In this document: in pieces, positions 7,909 through 17,682 of the stretch
How the letters are laid out: every line of letters begins with the position of its first letter
How positions within the stretch are numbered: the stretch's first letter is position 1
From: Anaerolineales bacterium
Lineage (GTDB): Bacteria > Chloroflexota > Anaerolineae > Anaerolineales > UBA4823
Assembly (NCBI GenBank): GCA_025057645.1
Contig: JANXBJ010000002.1
Coordinates: forward strand, 1 to 64,000
Reading direction: 5' to 3'
DNA: 64,000 nucleotides
Notes under the pieces: model-generated
What the model saw: only the letters and a program-made list of their open reading frames with translations
Told to the model about the DNA's origin: nothing
Databases searched by the model: none
Translations under genes and position numbers: made by a program

Positions 7909-9720
7909 TTACATGACTTCTGGGGGAACAATCCCCAACATGCGCAATAAATTGGCCAAGGCCTGCTTGGCTGCGGCGACCAACCTTAAGCGAGCGGCTC
8001 GCATGTTTTCGTCCGCCTTTAGCACGGGGCATTCGGCATAGAAATCGTTGAAGGCCCGTGCCAGCTCGTAGGCCAAGTTGGTTAGGTACAAGGGCCTCAT
8101 TTCCTGCGCTGCCTTCTGCACTTCGCCGGGCAGGCGCGAGATCCAGTCGATCAACTGGATTTCGGTCGGGTGTAGTTCATAGGTGGGCAAAACCGAAGGG
8201 GGTAGGGGAGTTTCCATCTTGCGCAGGATGGAATTAGCCCGCACGTGAGCATACTGAATATAGGGGGCCGCCTGCCCGTTGAAATCCAATGCCGCATTCC
8301 AATCAAAGGTGACGATTTTGGTCGCATCGCGAGCCAGCATAGGATACTTGATCGCCCCGAGGGCCACAACCCGCGCCACTTCTTCCATCTCTTGCGCAGA
8401 GAGGTGGGGATTTTTCTCGCGCACCACTTCGAGCGCTCGTTGGCGCGCTTCTCGGATTAGGTCTTCTAGCAAAACCACCGTCCCCTCACGGGAGGCGATG
8501 GTAACGTTGCCCGGCAAATTCACCACCTCGTAGCTGAAATGATAACAGCGCTCTGCCCAGTCGGGATGCCCCATCAGAGCCAAGGTTTTGTAGATTTGCT
8601 GGAGATAGAGCGATTGGCGCACATCGACCACATAGACCGAAAGGTCAGGGTTAAACAGTTCGAATTTTTTGAGCGCCAGAACCAGGTCCTTTGTGGAGTA
8701 CAGGGAGGTTCCGTCGGAGCGCAAGATCACCAGCACCCGATAGGTTTCCTTCTCCAAGCCCAACAGCTCGTCAATCCGCACGATGACCGGGCCTCGGGGA
8801 CGTTCATCAATGGCAATTCCCTTTCGGACCAGCTCTTCCACTAATTCCTGACCCGGTTTTTCTAACTCGTGATCGTAAAAGATGTGATCAAACCGCACCC
8901 CTAGGATGGCATAGATTTGCTCGAAACCTTCTAATGACCATTGACGGCTTTTTTCCCAGAGGGCAAGGATTTCGGGATCGCGCTGGTCCCAACGGGCGTA
9001 GAGTTGACGCACTTCGCTCTCGAGTTCGGGGTTCTCTTCAAGTCGCCGGTTTGCCTCGGCATACAAATCTCCCATCCACCGCGTTTTGTCTTCGCCCGGT
9101 TCCTCTCCTGCGTGGTATTTCTGGTAATTCCACAACCACTTAATTACGTGCAGTCCGGTGTCGTTGATGTAGTTGGCGCGGATCACTTCATTCCCGGCAG
9201 CTTCTAGGATGTTACACAAGGCGTCCCCAAGCACGACATTGCGCAGGTGGCCGACATGAAAGGCCTTGTGAGTGTTGGGTTGAGAAAATTCCACTAAAAT
9301 GCGCTTTCCTGTTGGCTCACCCCAGCCAAAACGCTCCCCCTGTTCAAGAACGGTATCCACCACCCGCCGTGTGAACTCCAAGGGGTCAAAGTAGAGGTTT
9401 AAGTACCCATTGACTGCCTCGACCCGCTGAAACCCGCTTGGCAAGCTGAGCAACTCTCTGACCCGGCTGGCAATTTGGGCTGCAAGTTGCGGAACCGGCA
9501 AGGGGGTGTGTCCGGCGGCGCGTTGCTCTCTCGCCCATTGGGCAGCTAGTTGAAAAAAAGAGGTGGAGATGCCCCATTTTCCTGCGAAGGGAATCGGGTT
9601 CCATTCAATCTTCGCTTTGGGATAGGGATGTTGGGCTAGAATGGACCGGATTTCGTTGGTAATTTGCTCTTGTTCTCGTTCGAACATCAGGTAACCTTGG
9701 AGGATGATCGGATTGGCCAT
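7909..9720 (-). CDS. argS: Arginyl-tRNA synthetase
   Basis: This is a cytoplasmic class I synthetase of 603 residues charging tRNA-Arg. The order is an N-terminal additional domain, then the catalytic fold with a HIGH-like signature in QPNTHKAFHVGHLRN, an ArgRS-typical YSTKDLVLAL segment, and a C-terminal alpha-helical DALR anticodon-binding domain ending LLRMLGIVPPEVM. Length is normal for the family. The ATG at 9720 has a poor ribosome-binding site. A second ATG at 9687 (MFEREQEQ) would also fit the usual ArgRS N-terminus, so the start is uncertain by 11 codons. A TATAAT on the minus strand (9743-9748) lies 22 bp upstream. I saw no T-box motif in the leader. Confidence 0.97.
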   Translation of the reverse strand: MANPIILQGYLMFEREQEQITNEIRSILAQHPYPKAKIEWNPIPFAGKWGISTSFFQLAAQWAREQRAAGHTPLPVPQLAAQIASRVRELLSLPSGFQRVEAVNGYLNLYFDPLEFTRRVVDTVLEQGERFGWGEPTGKRILVEFSQPNTHKAFHVGHLRNVVLGDALCNILEAAGNEVIRANYINDTGLHVIKWLWNYQKYHAGEEPGEDKTRWMGDLYAEANRRLEENPELESEVRQLYARWDQRDPEILALWEKSRQWSLEGFEQIYAILGVRFDHIFYDHELEKPGQELVEELVRKGIAIDERPRGPVIVRIDELLGLEKETYRVLVILRSDGTSLYSTKDLVLALKKFELFNPDLSVYVVDVRQSLYLQQIYKTLALMGHPDWAERCYHFSYEVVNLPGNVTIASREGTVVLLEDLIREARQRALEVVREKNPHLSAQEMEEVARVVALGAIKYPMLARDATKIVTFDWNAALDFNGQAAPYIQYAHVRANSILRKMETPLPPSVLPTYELHPTEIQLIDWISRLPGEVQKAAQEMRPLYLTNLAYELARAFNDFYAECPVLKADENMRAARLRLVAAAKQALANLLRMLGIVPPEVM

Positions 9721-10278
9721 GGAGGCCCTTATTTCCTTGCAAATTATAATCCCTCCGAAAAGGGGGGAGATAAACCTCTGAAGGCCTCTTCACCCGTAAT
9801 CAAGCAGCAGAACTTGTCCTGAGCTAGCACCCTGTTTGAACGCCGATTGAGTAGGGGAAGGCATCGGCTGTACGTGGCGATCGGCTTAGGCTTGGCGGTA
9901 GAGGTTGAAGCGGGATTACTCATACCGGCAATTTGCGGCGCTGGTCGACCAGGAGTGTTGGGGGAGTTCGGCTGACCACCGGAAACCGGTTGCCAGTGCT
10001 CAAACTCATCTTAGAAAGAAGCGGAAAGCGCTCGTAGAGCATAGTTTTTGTTGACCCTGAAGGGACTCATCGGGGATCCTCGGTTTTCGCTCCGAGCTCG
10101 GTGCAGAAAACCTTTCCTGCGCTATTGACTTTAGTTGGATATTTTCTATAATGAATTATGGGGGATTATTGGTAATTGTTAGTGGTTGGATAATCAATAA
10201 AAACTTGATCCTGAGTGCACGAGCCCGGGATCGAGCGTTTTTCTCAGTTCCAAGCAGTGGTCCTTCGGGAGAAAAAAC
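9721..10278. other. 558-bp divergent intergenic region between argS and a lipoprotein gene
   Basis: There is no credible coding frame. It carries a minus-strand TATAAT (9743-9748) suited to argS and the plus-strand promoter described separately. The middle (about 9790-10090) shows nothing I recognise. Confidence 0.6.
10125..10152 (+). promoter_or_regulatory. Sigma-70-type promoter of the first stalked lipoprotein gene
   Basis: TTGACT (10125-10130), a 16-bp spacer and a consensus TATAAT (10147-10152). The predicted start is near 10159, giving a leader of about 120 nt. The paralogous gene near 23.4 kb has the same arrangement (TTGACT, 16 bp, TATACT). Confidence 0.8.
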
Positions 10279-11301
10279 ATGAACCGAATGAAGAATTGTC
10301 TTTGTCTGCGCACTCTTTTTTTGAGTATGGCGCTGATTATGGCTTCTCTCACCTGCACCCTTTCTGAAGGTGCAGAGACTTCCGCCGAAGCCACCCTTCA
10401 AGCGTTGGCGGTGCAAAGTACAGCGCTCGCATTGCAAGCCACCCAAGAGGCGGTCAGCCTTCAGGCGACCAGCCTAGCCCTCCAAGGAGGAGGGGAGAGT
10501 GCAGGAGGCACCCTACCGGAGCCGCAGCTCACCGTCCCACCCACCTTGCCTGTCGAAGAGACACCCACACCGTTCATCCAACCCGGGCAGGAAATGGACT
10601 TGGATTCCCTGCGTAAAGGGGCTAAGATCTTGCTCTTTGAGGATATTGCCGGTCATCGTGTGATTCCTCGTTATATCAAACCTGCCCTGGAGAACGCTGG
10701 CTACACCTTCACCGATGTGGAGAGCGGTCAAGGGTGGTTGAAAGAGCAGATGGTCGAAAACAAAGAATGGGACTTGATTATTGTCGCCGCTGAAGTCTCG
10801 GGCAAGATTAGCGGTGAATATTTCGACCTCATCCGAGAATTTCTCGATGCCGGCACCGGGGTTGTCATGGAGATGTGGGATATTGATTCCATGTCGCAGG
10901 GCAAGATTAAGCCGATCCTAGACCAATGCGGTGTTGAGCTGGAGAAGGATTGGGGTCACCCCGGCTACCGCGAGCTTTGGTATTTGATCCCCGATCACCC
11001 CGTCCTCAATGAACCTAACGAAGTAGGACGTTTGCGCCCGGCGCCGACGTGGTCTAGTGATACGGGGGACTTAATGAAGATCGAGTACTACGGTAACAAG
11101 GCGGTCGGAGATGCTACTTTGGTTATCGGCACCGATCAAAAGTTTAAGGATTCTCGGGCCGTTTTGACCACCTGTTTGGGCGGCCGCTTGGTCTTACAGA
11201 CCTTTGCCACTCACGATTATGCCCGCGAGGATATGGAGAAACTTTGGCAAAATTATGTCTTCTATGCATTGACTAACCACTTCATCCAGACCATGCGGTG
11301 A
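10279..11301 (+). CDS. Secreted lipoprotein-like protein with AQ/T helical stalk and GATase-like domain (paralog 1)
   Basis: The product has 340 residues. A signal peptide ends near LIMASLTC; the cysteine may be lipidated, although Thr at -1 is not ideal for a lipobox. A repetitive helical stretch follows (pattern ALxxQxTxLALQAT, residues ~35-75), then a Pro/Thr linker. A globular domain of ~220 residues starts at AKILLFEDI. Its DLIIVAAEVSG and VVMEMWDID segments resemble the core of ThuA/glutamine-amidotransferase-like folds, but no catalytic Cys-His pair is evident. The paralog at 23385-24347 shares the whole layout, including the end (EDMEKLWQNYVFYALTNHF against EEMIKLWQNYIYHTLNSHF). The function is unknown; an extracytoplasmic anchored role is inferred. 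Confidence 0.85.
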   Translation: MNRMKNCLCLRTLFLSMALIMASLTCTLSEGAETSAEATLQALAVQSTALALQATQEAVSLQATSLALQGGGESAGGTLPEPQLTVPPTLPVEETPTPFIQPGQEMDLDSLRKGAKILLFEDIAGHRVIPRYIKPALENAGYTFTDVESGQGWLKEQMVENKEWDLIIVAAEVSGKISGEYFDLIREFLDAGTGVVMEMWDIDSMSQGKIKPILDQCGVELEKDWGHPGYRELWYLIPDHPVLNEPNEVGRLRPAPTWSSDTGDLMKIEYYGNKAVGDATLVIGTDQKFKDSRAVLTTCLGGRLVLQTFATHDYAREDMEKLWQNYVFYALTNHFIQTMR

Positions 11302-11302
11302 G

Positions 11303-11426
11303 GAAGAGATAGGGATGGAGAAATTTTTTGGGGACGCCGGCTCAGTTGCAGGGATGGTTTGGTGATCCATCGCCTGATTTTCGAGCTGCTTGGTTGGGTC
11401 TAAGTTCTCCATCCCCGAGTCTCTTC
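11303..11426. repeat. Long inverted repeat between convergent genes
   Basis: Two-part arms pair across 124 bp: GAAGAGA (11303-11309) with TCTCTTC (11420-11426), and GGGATGGAGAA (11312-11322) with TTCTCCATCCC (11405-11415). That gives 18 perfect pairs enclosing 82 bases. It lies between the lipoprotein gene and icd, which converge. A shared terminator-like structure or a structured RNA is possible. Confidence 0.6.
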
Positions 11427-11534
11427 CCTCTCTAGGGGCAAAGGGCTTCGCTCTCGCCCCTGAGGGTTTCTTCTTCGAGTTTTGCCCGGCCTTCGTGCAG
11501 CCCGACAAGGCAAAGTGAGTGCGAGGGTCCATTT

Positions 11535-12836
11535 TCACCCCATGTGCGCCACGACTGCCTCTCCAAACTCGGAGCATTTGAGCAAGGTAGCCCCTTCCAT
11601 CAGGCGGTGAAAATCATACGTGACTGTTTTGGCGGCAATTGCCCCTTCCATGCCCTTGATGATCAGGTCAGCAGCCTCTTTCCAGCCGATATAGCGCAAC
11701 ATCATTTCGCCGGAGAGGATCACAGAACCGGGGTTGACCATATCCTTATCGGCGTATTTCGGGGCCGTGCCGTGGGTAGCTTCGAAGACTGCGTGGCCGC
11801 TTTCAAAGTTAATGTTCCCTCCCGGCGCAATGCCGATTCCCCCCACTTGGGCTGCTAGCGCATCCGAGAGGTAGTCGCCGTTAAGATTCATCGTAGCAAT
11901 GACGTCGAACTCTTTAGCGCGAGTGAGAGTCTGCTGGAAGGCGATGTCTGCGATCACATCCTTGATCAGCAGCTTCCCGGCTCTCAAAGCTTCTTCCTGT
12001 TCAGCGTTAGCGGCTTCTTCACCCTGAGCAGCTTTCGTGCGTTCCCACTGTGCCCAGGTATAGACCCGATCGCCGAACTCGCTTTCGGCAAGTTCATAGC
12101 CCCAGTTGCGGAACGCCCCTTCGGTGTATTTCATGATGTTCCCCTTATGGACAAGGGTCACGCTGCGTCGTCCATTTTGCAGCGCATAGCGAATTGCAGC
12201 CCGAACTAGGCGAAAAGTGCCTTCTTTCGAGATGGGCTTTAACCCGATTCCAGCGGTTTCGGGGAAACGGATTTTGGCGTATTCTTCCGGAAAAGCCGCC
12301 TTGAGCAACTCCCTAAAACGGTGATTCTCAGGTGTGCCGTATTCGAACTCGATCCCGGTGTAGATATCTTCCGTATTTTCGCGGAAGATGACCATGTCCA
12401 CATCCTGCGGACGCTTCACAGGAGAGGGAACGCCTTCGAAATAGCGCACCGGGCGTAGGCAGACGTAGAGGTCTAAGGCTTTTCGCAGGGCAACGTTGAG
12501 AGAGCGGAATCCGCCCCCGACCGGTGTGGTGAGCGGGCCTTTGATTCCGACCAAATATTGGCGAAAGGCTTGGACAGTCTCTTCGGGCAGCCAAGTGCCG
12601 AGCTGATTATAGGCCTTTTCTCCGGCTAGGACTTCCATCCAGTGAATCTTGCGTGCTCCTCCGTAAGCCTTCTCGACCGCTGCGTCCAACACACGTTTTG
12701 CGGCGCGCCAGATGTCGCGGCCGGTGCCGTCTCCTTCTACAAAAGGAATGATGGGATGGTCGGGTACGACCAGCTTGCCATCTCTCATCTGAATCGGCTC
12801 TCCGCCTGTGGGCGGTTGAATCGGGCTTGTGCTCAT
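11535..12836 (-). CDS. icd: NADP-dependent isocitrate dehydrogenase
   Basis: This TCA-cycle enzyme oxidises and decarboxylates isocitrate to 2-oxoglutarate. The 433 residues match the E. coli-type family. Visible are [16 protein letters not shown] with the phosphorylatable serine in the substrate site, the metal and substrate region [18 protein letters not shown], and the nucleotide loop [17 protein letters not shown]. Lys-Tyr in GTAPKYA together with Tyr and Arg in VTYDFHR are the residues that specify NADP over NAD. GGAGAG stands before the ATG at 12836. A TATAAT on the minus strand at 12898-12903 is a likely -10, with no clear -35. It appears to be a single-gene unit. Confidence 0.96.
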   Translation of the reverse strand: MSTSPIQPPTGGEPIQMRDGKLVVPDHPIIPFVEGDGTGRDIWRAAKRVLDAAVEKAYGGARKIHWMEVLAGEKAYNQLGTWLPEETVQAFRQYLVGIKGPLTTPVGGGFRSLNVALRKALDLYVCLRPVRYFEGVPSPVKRPQDVDMVIFRENTEDIYTGIEFEYGTPENHRFRELLKAAFPEEYAKIRFPETAGIGLKPISKEGTFRLVRAAIRYALQNGRRSVTLVHKGNIMKYTEGAFRNWGYELAESEFGDRVYTWAQWERTKAAQGEEAANAEQEEALRAGKLLIKDVIADIAFQQTLTRAKEFDVIATMNLNGDYLSDALAAQVGGIGIAPGGNINFESGHAVFEATHGTAPKYADKDMVNPGSVILSGEMMLRYIGWKEAADLIIKGMEGAIAAKTVTYDFHRLMEGATLLKCSEFGEAVVAHMG

Positions 12837-13423
12837 GGCTCTCTCCGAGATGGTGGAATGCTTTTTCGATGGTTATTCCTTCTACTCCGAGGTCTGATTA
12901 TAACGTAGAACGCCGTCTCCTCTAGGTCATGGCTCTTGGGCTTTTCTGCTGGGTCTGTTACTGTTTAGGCTCTTCGTCAGTGGGATAATCAACCTGCTTC
13001 ACCGGGCTTGGAGCTGGACTCTGGCTGCTTGTCTACTTCGCAACCAATGAGCATAGCGGTTAAGGCACGGAGTAGTCGTCACCCTCGCTCCGACCTCCGT
13101 CTGGCTCTGTTGAAGGTTTTCGCCTACGGCGATGCTTTCTTTCTGTTTGCTGTTTGGCAGGTGATGTTTAGGACATGGACAGTTGGCATGGTTGGGCACA
13201 CTTACAGCTCTGATGTGGGGTAGGTGTTTGTGGTGGCTCAGAAAACGCGACGCGCAGCAACAGATGGGGATGGAAATCGTCGCTAGCGGTGGTTTATTGT
13301 GCGGACATGCTTGATGAAAGAAGGTCTGCTTTTCTGAGCCGATTCGCTTGGTGATATAATACACCACGTTCTGCGGGAGGGGAGAGCAGGTAAACATCAT
13401 CAACTAGATGGAACGTCGAAAGG
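12837..13423. other. 587-bp divergent region between icd and the Ca2+ ATPase gene
   Basis: No gene is supported; the small frames here have no family resemblance or good ribosome-binding sites. It holds a minus-strand TATAAT for icd (12898-12903) and a plus-strand TATAAT (13355-13360) for the ATPase with a weak -35 (TTCTGA, 13332-13337). An inverted repeat overlaps that -35 (listed separately). Confidence 0.6.
13235..13340. repeat. Perfect 11-bp inverted repeat, right arm over the ATPase -35
   Basis: GGCTCAGAAAA (13235-13245) and TTTTCTGAGCC (13330-13340) are exact reverse complements separated by 84 bp. The right arm covers the putative -35 of the P-type ATPase promoter. The arms could be two half-operators or one long hairpin. 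Confidence 0.6.
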
Positions 13424-16312
13424 ATGGCACAGACGAGATTTTCACCGGAGTTTCTGACTAGGCAGAGCGAGGACGGTGTCTGGCATATTTTGCAACCAGA
13501 AGAAATTGCCGATCGACTGCAGACTCACTTCGAGCGTGGTCTAAGCCAAGAGGAAGTAGAACAACGGCTAAAGGCTGTCGGCCCCAATGTTTTGCAAGAA
13601 CCCCCACCCACTTCCTTCTGGCAAATGCTTCTCGACCAGTTCGACAACTTCGTGGTGATCATGTTAATTGTAGCCTCGTTGATCTCGGCTGCGCTGGGGG
13701 ATTGGATCGAATCGGCTGCGATTATTTCCATTGTAGTACTCAATGCTACCCTAGGTGTGATTCAAGAATGGCGCGCTGAGCAGGCGCTGGCTGCGCTGCG
13801 CAAATTGGCTGCTCCCGAGGCCCACGTCATTCGCAACGGAAGCCGTCAAATGATTCCGGCTAGCCAGTTGGTTCCGGGCGACATCGTTCTACTGGAAGCG
13901 GGAAACTACGTGCCGGCCGATCTGCGCCTGTTGGAGGCGGTGAATTTACAGATTGAGGAGGCGGCCTTGACCGGCGAGTCGGTGCCGGTCCAAAAGCACG
14001 CTGCGACGCTTCAGGAGAAGGATTTGCCCATTGGGGATCGCAAGAACTCTGCTTTTATGGGCACACTGGTCAGCTACGGGCGGGGGCGCGGTGTGGTCAC
14101 CGCAACGGGCATGGGAACACAGATCGGTTTGATCGCTGCGATGTTGCAGTCCGTGCAGCACGAACCCACGCCTCTGCAAAAAAGGTTGGATCAGTTGGGC
14201 AAGACCCTAGGCTGGGCAGCGATCGCAATTTGCGCTTTGGTGTTTCTACTGGGCTGGTTGCGTGGCTATCCACCGCTGGAGATGTTCATGATCGCTGTAG
14301 GCTTGGCCATCGCAGCGGTTCCCGAGGGGTTGCCTGCGGTAGTGACCATCTCTTTGGCTCTAGGAATGCGTGAGATGGTGCGTCGCCATGCTTTGATCCG
14401 CCGTCTCTCTTCGGTCGAGACCTTGGGTTCCGCTACTGTGATCTGCTCCGATAAGACCGGCACGCTCACCCAAAACGAGATGACGGTGACGCGCATTTGG
14501 GCGGATGGCGTGTTTTTCGAGGTTAGTGGCAGCGGTTACAGCCCCCAGGGAGAATTCTACGTCGATGGCAAACCCATTGACCCCCAGCAATATCAGGCGC
14601 TGTTGACCGCTCTTTGGGTAGGGTGCTTGAATAACGATGCTGAACTAGAGGAAATTGAAAGCAGCGATAGTGAGGTCCCCTACCGCATGGTCGGTGATCC
14701 CACAGAGGGGGCTCTGCTTGTGGCTGCTCTCAAAGCTAAAGCTGACTTGAAGGGGTTGCGTCATGCCTATCCTCGTGTCCAGGAGATCCCCTTTGATTCC
14801 GAGCGCAAACGCATGGTCACGGTCCACGCCTTGCACCATCCGCGGGAGGAAGACATTTCCCCTTTCGACACGACAGACTCACAGAAGGGCTATGTAGTCT
14901 TGGTTAAGGGCGCCCCGGACATTGTCCTGAATTTGTGCACTCACTGCCAGAACATGCAAGACTACGCCGTGCCCCTAAGAGAAGAAAAGAGGAGGCAAAT
15001 TCTGCAGGCTAACGACCGTATGACTCAAGAGGCTCTGCGGGTCTTGGGGGTGGCCTATAAGCTGCTCCCCGAGTTGCCTGCTGCACTTGACCCTGCTGAG
15101 TTGGAACGAGGCATGACCTTTGTGGGCTTGCTGGGCATGATCGATCCTCCTCGTCCCGAGGTGATGCCCGCCCTAGAGAAGGCACGGCGGGCGGGCATTC
15201 GTACGATTATGATCACGGGGGATTATCCCAACACGGCTCGGGCTATTGCCGAGTCGATTAAGTTGCTCTTGCCCGGTCATCAGGTCTTGACCGGCAGCCA
15301 GTTGGACACGATGGACGATCTCGAGCTACAGAGGCAGATTCGTTCCACCGATGTTTTTGCCCGGGTCTCTCCGGAACACAAGTTGAGGATTGTCGAGGCT
15401 CTCCGCGCCAATGATGAGGTGGTTGCCATGACCGGAGACGGGGTCAATGACGCCCCAGCGATCAAGCGCGCCGACATCGGCATTGCCATGGGGATTACCG
15501 GCACCGACGTGGCTAAGGAGAGCGCCGACATGGTGCTGACCGACGATAATTATGCCAGCATTGTGGCTGCGATCGAACAAGGGCGAGTGATTTACTCCAA
15601 CATCCGTAAGTTTGTCTTCTTCCTCCTCTCCTCGAATGTGGCTGAGATCATGATCATCTTCCTGGCCACGCTTGCAGGAGTCCCTACTCCGTTGACTGTC
15701 GTCCAGCTCCTGATGCTTAACCTGATCACGGACGGTGCGCCGGCGTTGGCACTGGCTATGGAAAAAGGCGACCCGGACATCATGGAACGCCCGCCGCGCC
15801 CGAGAAACGAACCGATCGTCCATAAGCCCATGCGGCTCGGGATTCTGATCCAGACCCTTGCCCAAACCGCTGTCACCCTAACCGCTTTTGCCATCGGTTT
15901 GCTTTGGCATCTTGCTGAGGGAGATGTCCTGCCACCTGGCGTCAACCCGCTGGTGTTTCTTCTGAGCTACGATTGGCGCGGGGTGGATGTCCAAACTGCA
16001 GAGACGATGGCCTTCGTCACCCTTTCTCTCTGCGAGCTGTTTCGCGCCTATACTGTGCGTTCGGAACGCCAATCGGTCTTCCGCATTGGTCTCTTCTCGA
16101 ATCGATCAATGCAATATGCGGTGGCGTTTTCCCTCTCGGTGCTGGCTTTGGTGATCTCCGTGCCTTTCCTCCAGCCTATCTTCAACACTCACTTTATGTC
16201 CCTGCGGGAGTGGGTGGTGGTGGTGAGTCTGGCGATGATCCCCGCCGCTGCCGAGGAGATCACCAAATTTTTCCTGCGACTTGCAGAACGCCGTCCGTTG
16301 CAAAAAAGGTAA
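13424..16312 (+). CDS. P2A-type Ca2+-transporting (cation) ATPase
   Basis: This 962-residue membrane pump is of the SERCA/PMR1-like P2A class, probably exporting Ca2+ (or Mn2+). It has an N-terminal cation-ATPase domain, the actuator loop with TGES (LTGESVPVQKH), the TM4 motif VPEGLPA, and the phosphorylation site CSDKTGTLTQNE with Asp343. The N-domain is followed by the hinge TGDGVNDAPAIKRADIG. TM6 carries NLITDGAPALALA, which supplies Ca-site residues. A C-terminal cation-ATPase domain of four helices ends the protein. The ATG at 13424 has only AAGG very close to it, so initiation may be weak. A terminator follows at 16328. CorA lies just downstream, forming a small divalent-metal neighbourhood. 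Confidence 0.95.
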   Translation: MAQTRFSPEFLTRQSEDGVWHILQPEEIADRLQTHFERGLSQEEVEQRLKAVGPNVLQEPPPTSFWQMLLDQFDNFVVIMLIVASLISAALGDWIESAAIISIVVLNATLGVIQEWRAEQALAALRKLAAPEAHVIRNGSRQMIPASQLVPGDIVLLEAGNYVPADLRLLEAVNLQIEEAALTGESVPVQKHAATLQEKDLPIGDRKNSAFMGTLVSYGRGRGVVTATGMGTQIGLIAAMLQSVQHEPTPLQKRLDQLGKTLGWAAIAICALVFLLGWLRGYPPLEMFMIAVGLAIAAVPEGLPAVVTISLALGMREMVRRHALIRRLSSVETLGSATVICSDKTGTLTQNEMTVTRIWADGVFFEVSGSGYSPQGEFYVDGKPIDPQQYQALLTALWVGCLNNDAELEEIESSDSEVPYRMVGDPTEGALLVAALKAKADLKGLRHAYPRVQEIPFDSERKRMVTVHALHHPREEDISPFDTTDSQKGYVVLVKGAPDIVLNLCTHCQNMQDYAVPLREEKRRQILQANDRMTQEALRVLGVAYKLLPELPAALDPAELERGMTFVGLLGMIDPPRPEVMPALEKARRAGIRTIMITGDYPNTARAIAESIKLLLPGHQVLTGSQLDTMDDLELQRQIRSTDVFARVSPEHKLRIVEALRANDEVVAMTGDGVNDAPAIKRADIGIAMGITGTDVAKESADMVLTDDNYASIVAAIEQGRVIYSNIRKFVFFLLSSNVAEIMIIFLATLAGVPTPLTVVQLLMLNLITDGAPALALAMEKGDPDIMERPPRPRNEPIVHKPMRLGILIQTLAQTAVTLTAFAIGLLWHLAEGDVLPPGVNPLVFLLSYDWRGVDVQTAETMAFVTLSLCELFRAYTVRSERQSVFRIGLFSNRSMQYAVAFSLSVLALVISVPFLQPIFNTHFMSLREWVVVVSLAMIPAAAEEITKFFLRLAERRPLQKR

Positions 16313-16327
16313 GGCGATTGTATCTCA

Positions 16328-16357
16328 GCCCCTCGTTGTGGTCAAGCCGAGAGGGGC
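16328..16357 (+). terminator. Hairpin after the P-type ATPase gene
   Basis: GCCCCTC (16328-16334) pairs with GAGGGGC (16351-16357) 15 bp after the stop codon. No long T run follows, so termination strength is uncertain. Confidence 0.5.
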
Positions 16358-16573
16358 AGAGGACCGACTGGTGTCAATGCTGGGTCCCTTCTCCGAGCGG
16401 GGAGGGTAAGAAAGAGGGCTCTGAGGTAAACTTGGGGGGCGGTGAGCTAGCTGAACGGCCCTGGAACGACGCAGCTGACTCTCTCTGGGTGTCGGTCGCT
16501 TTTTCGGACAGCTCTTATCGGCTGTCCTTGGAAAAGACCCAATTCTCTAAAAATCCGTGCCGAGGAGAACGCG

Positions 16574-17503
16574 ATGCTGACCATCTACAAAAATTATGAA
16601 GATGGACTGTCAATCCTCACGGAACCGATCACGGGGTGTTGGATTCATCTCCTTGATCCGACGCCTGAGGAGATCCAAACCGTAAGTAACTTGGGCATCC
16701 CGCGCGACTTCCTCACCTATCCTCTAGATTTAGACGAGCGTGCCCGGACAGAGCGAGAAGATGGGGTGTTGCTGGTTATTTTACGCATTCCCTATTACCA
16801 AGGGACTCAGGCCGATGCTCCCTATATCACTATACCCTTAGGCATCATCCTTACGGACAGGTACCTGGTCACCGTATGTAAATTCGAGAACGACATCCTA
16901 CGTGATTTTTGTAGTGGGCGCATCCGCAATCTCTCTACGGGAAAGCGCAACCGCTTCCTGTTGCGCATCCTCCTCGCTAGTGCCAACAATTATTTGGTCC
17001 ACCTACGCACAATTACAAAGACGGTGGACTACCTAGAGGATCAACTGCAAAAGTCGACTCGCAACCGGGAGGTTCTGGAGCTGCTCAAATATCAAAAGAG
17101 CCTCACCTATTTCACAACCGCCCTTAAGGCAAACGAGCTGATGTTGGAGCGTCTCGACCGCAGCCAGTTGTTCAAAGCCTACCCCGATGATGAGGACCTT
17201 CTGGACGATGTGATCACCGAGAACCAACAAGCCATCGAGGTGACGAGCATTACCAGCAACATTTTGAGCAGTATGATGGATGCCTTTGCTTCGATTATTT
17301 CCAACAACCTCAACGCCGTGATGAAGTTCTTGGCGGCGATCACTATTGTGCTGAATCTGCCGGTGATTGTCTCAAGTTTTTATGGCATGAATGTCTCGCT
17401 GCCATTGCAAGAACATCCTTTGGCCTTCGTCTTTGCGTTGCTGATCTCGGTTGCCTTGGCAGTAGTTGTGATTGTTGTCTTCATCCGACGAGATTGGTTC
17501 TGA
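16574..17503 (+). CDS. CorA-family magnesium/divalent-metal transporter
   Basis: A 309-residue inner-membrane channel subunit. A long cytoplasmic domain (~1-245) holds the extended helix running into TSNILSSMMDAFASIISNNLN. Two C-terminal transmembrane helices are joined by the signature YGMN (YGMNVSLPLQEH). The chain ends with the basic IRRDWF, as in pentameric CorA channels that carry Mg2+ or Co2+. The GAGGA(A)-type ribosome-binding site precedes the ATG at 16574. It is probably transcribed alone from the 260-bp gap upstream, which also contains a GGACAGC/GCTGTCC hairpin at 16506-16527. Confidence 0.93.
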   Translation: MLTIYKNYEDGLSILTEPITGCWIHLLDPTPEEIQTVSNLGIPRDFLTYPLDLDERARTEREDGVLLVILRIPYYQGTQADAPYITIPLGIILTDRYLVTVCKFENDILRDFCSGRIRNLSTGKRNRFLLRILLASANNYLVHLRTITKTVDYLEDQLQKSTRNREVLELLKYQKSLTYFTTALKANELMLERLDRSQLFKAYPDDEDLLDDVITENQQAIEVTSITSNILSSMMDAFASIISNNLNAVMKFLAAITIVLNLPVIVSSFYGMNVSLPLQEHPLAFVFALLISVALAVVVIVVFIRRDWF

Positions 17504-17601
17504 GGGGAAGTGCGTTTCCCAAGAAGCGTCCCTTCGGAGCGCAATGACTTACCTGTTTCGGCAGACTGACACCATTGCAAGGAAAATTTAACATTTAGAT
17601 G

Positions 17602-17630
17602 TTGCAAAAAATTGGGAGATGCTCTATGAT
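17602..17630 (+). promoter_or_regulatory. Promoter of the Flp-type pilin gene
   Basis: TTGCAA (17602-17607), a 17-bp spacer and TATGAT (17625-17630). The predicted start near 17638 leaves a ~45-nt leader with a strong AAGGAGG at 17667-17673. A small inverted repeat AACAT-N4-ATGTT (17590-17603) abuts the -35. Confidence 0.7.
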
Positions 17631-17682
17631 CAAAGCAATCCTCTCACGGTTTTGATCTCGATTAGAAAGGAGGAAAAAGGCG

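Noticed and set aside
9721-10000. Possible T-box leader for argS
   Set aside because: No T-box consensus on the minus strand; a TATAAT only about 22 bp upstream of the start leaves no room for one.
13040-13120. tRNA-like stretch with an AGCGGTTAAGGC D-arm look
   Set aside because: No T-arm GGTTCGA, no matching acceptor stem and no CCA end could be found within 90 bases.
12999-13403. 134-codon minus-strand frame upstream of the Ca2+-ATPase gene
   Set aside because: Unstructured composition, rare-looking codons, no family resemblance; it overlaps the ATPase promoter and inverted repeat.
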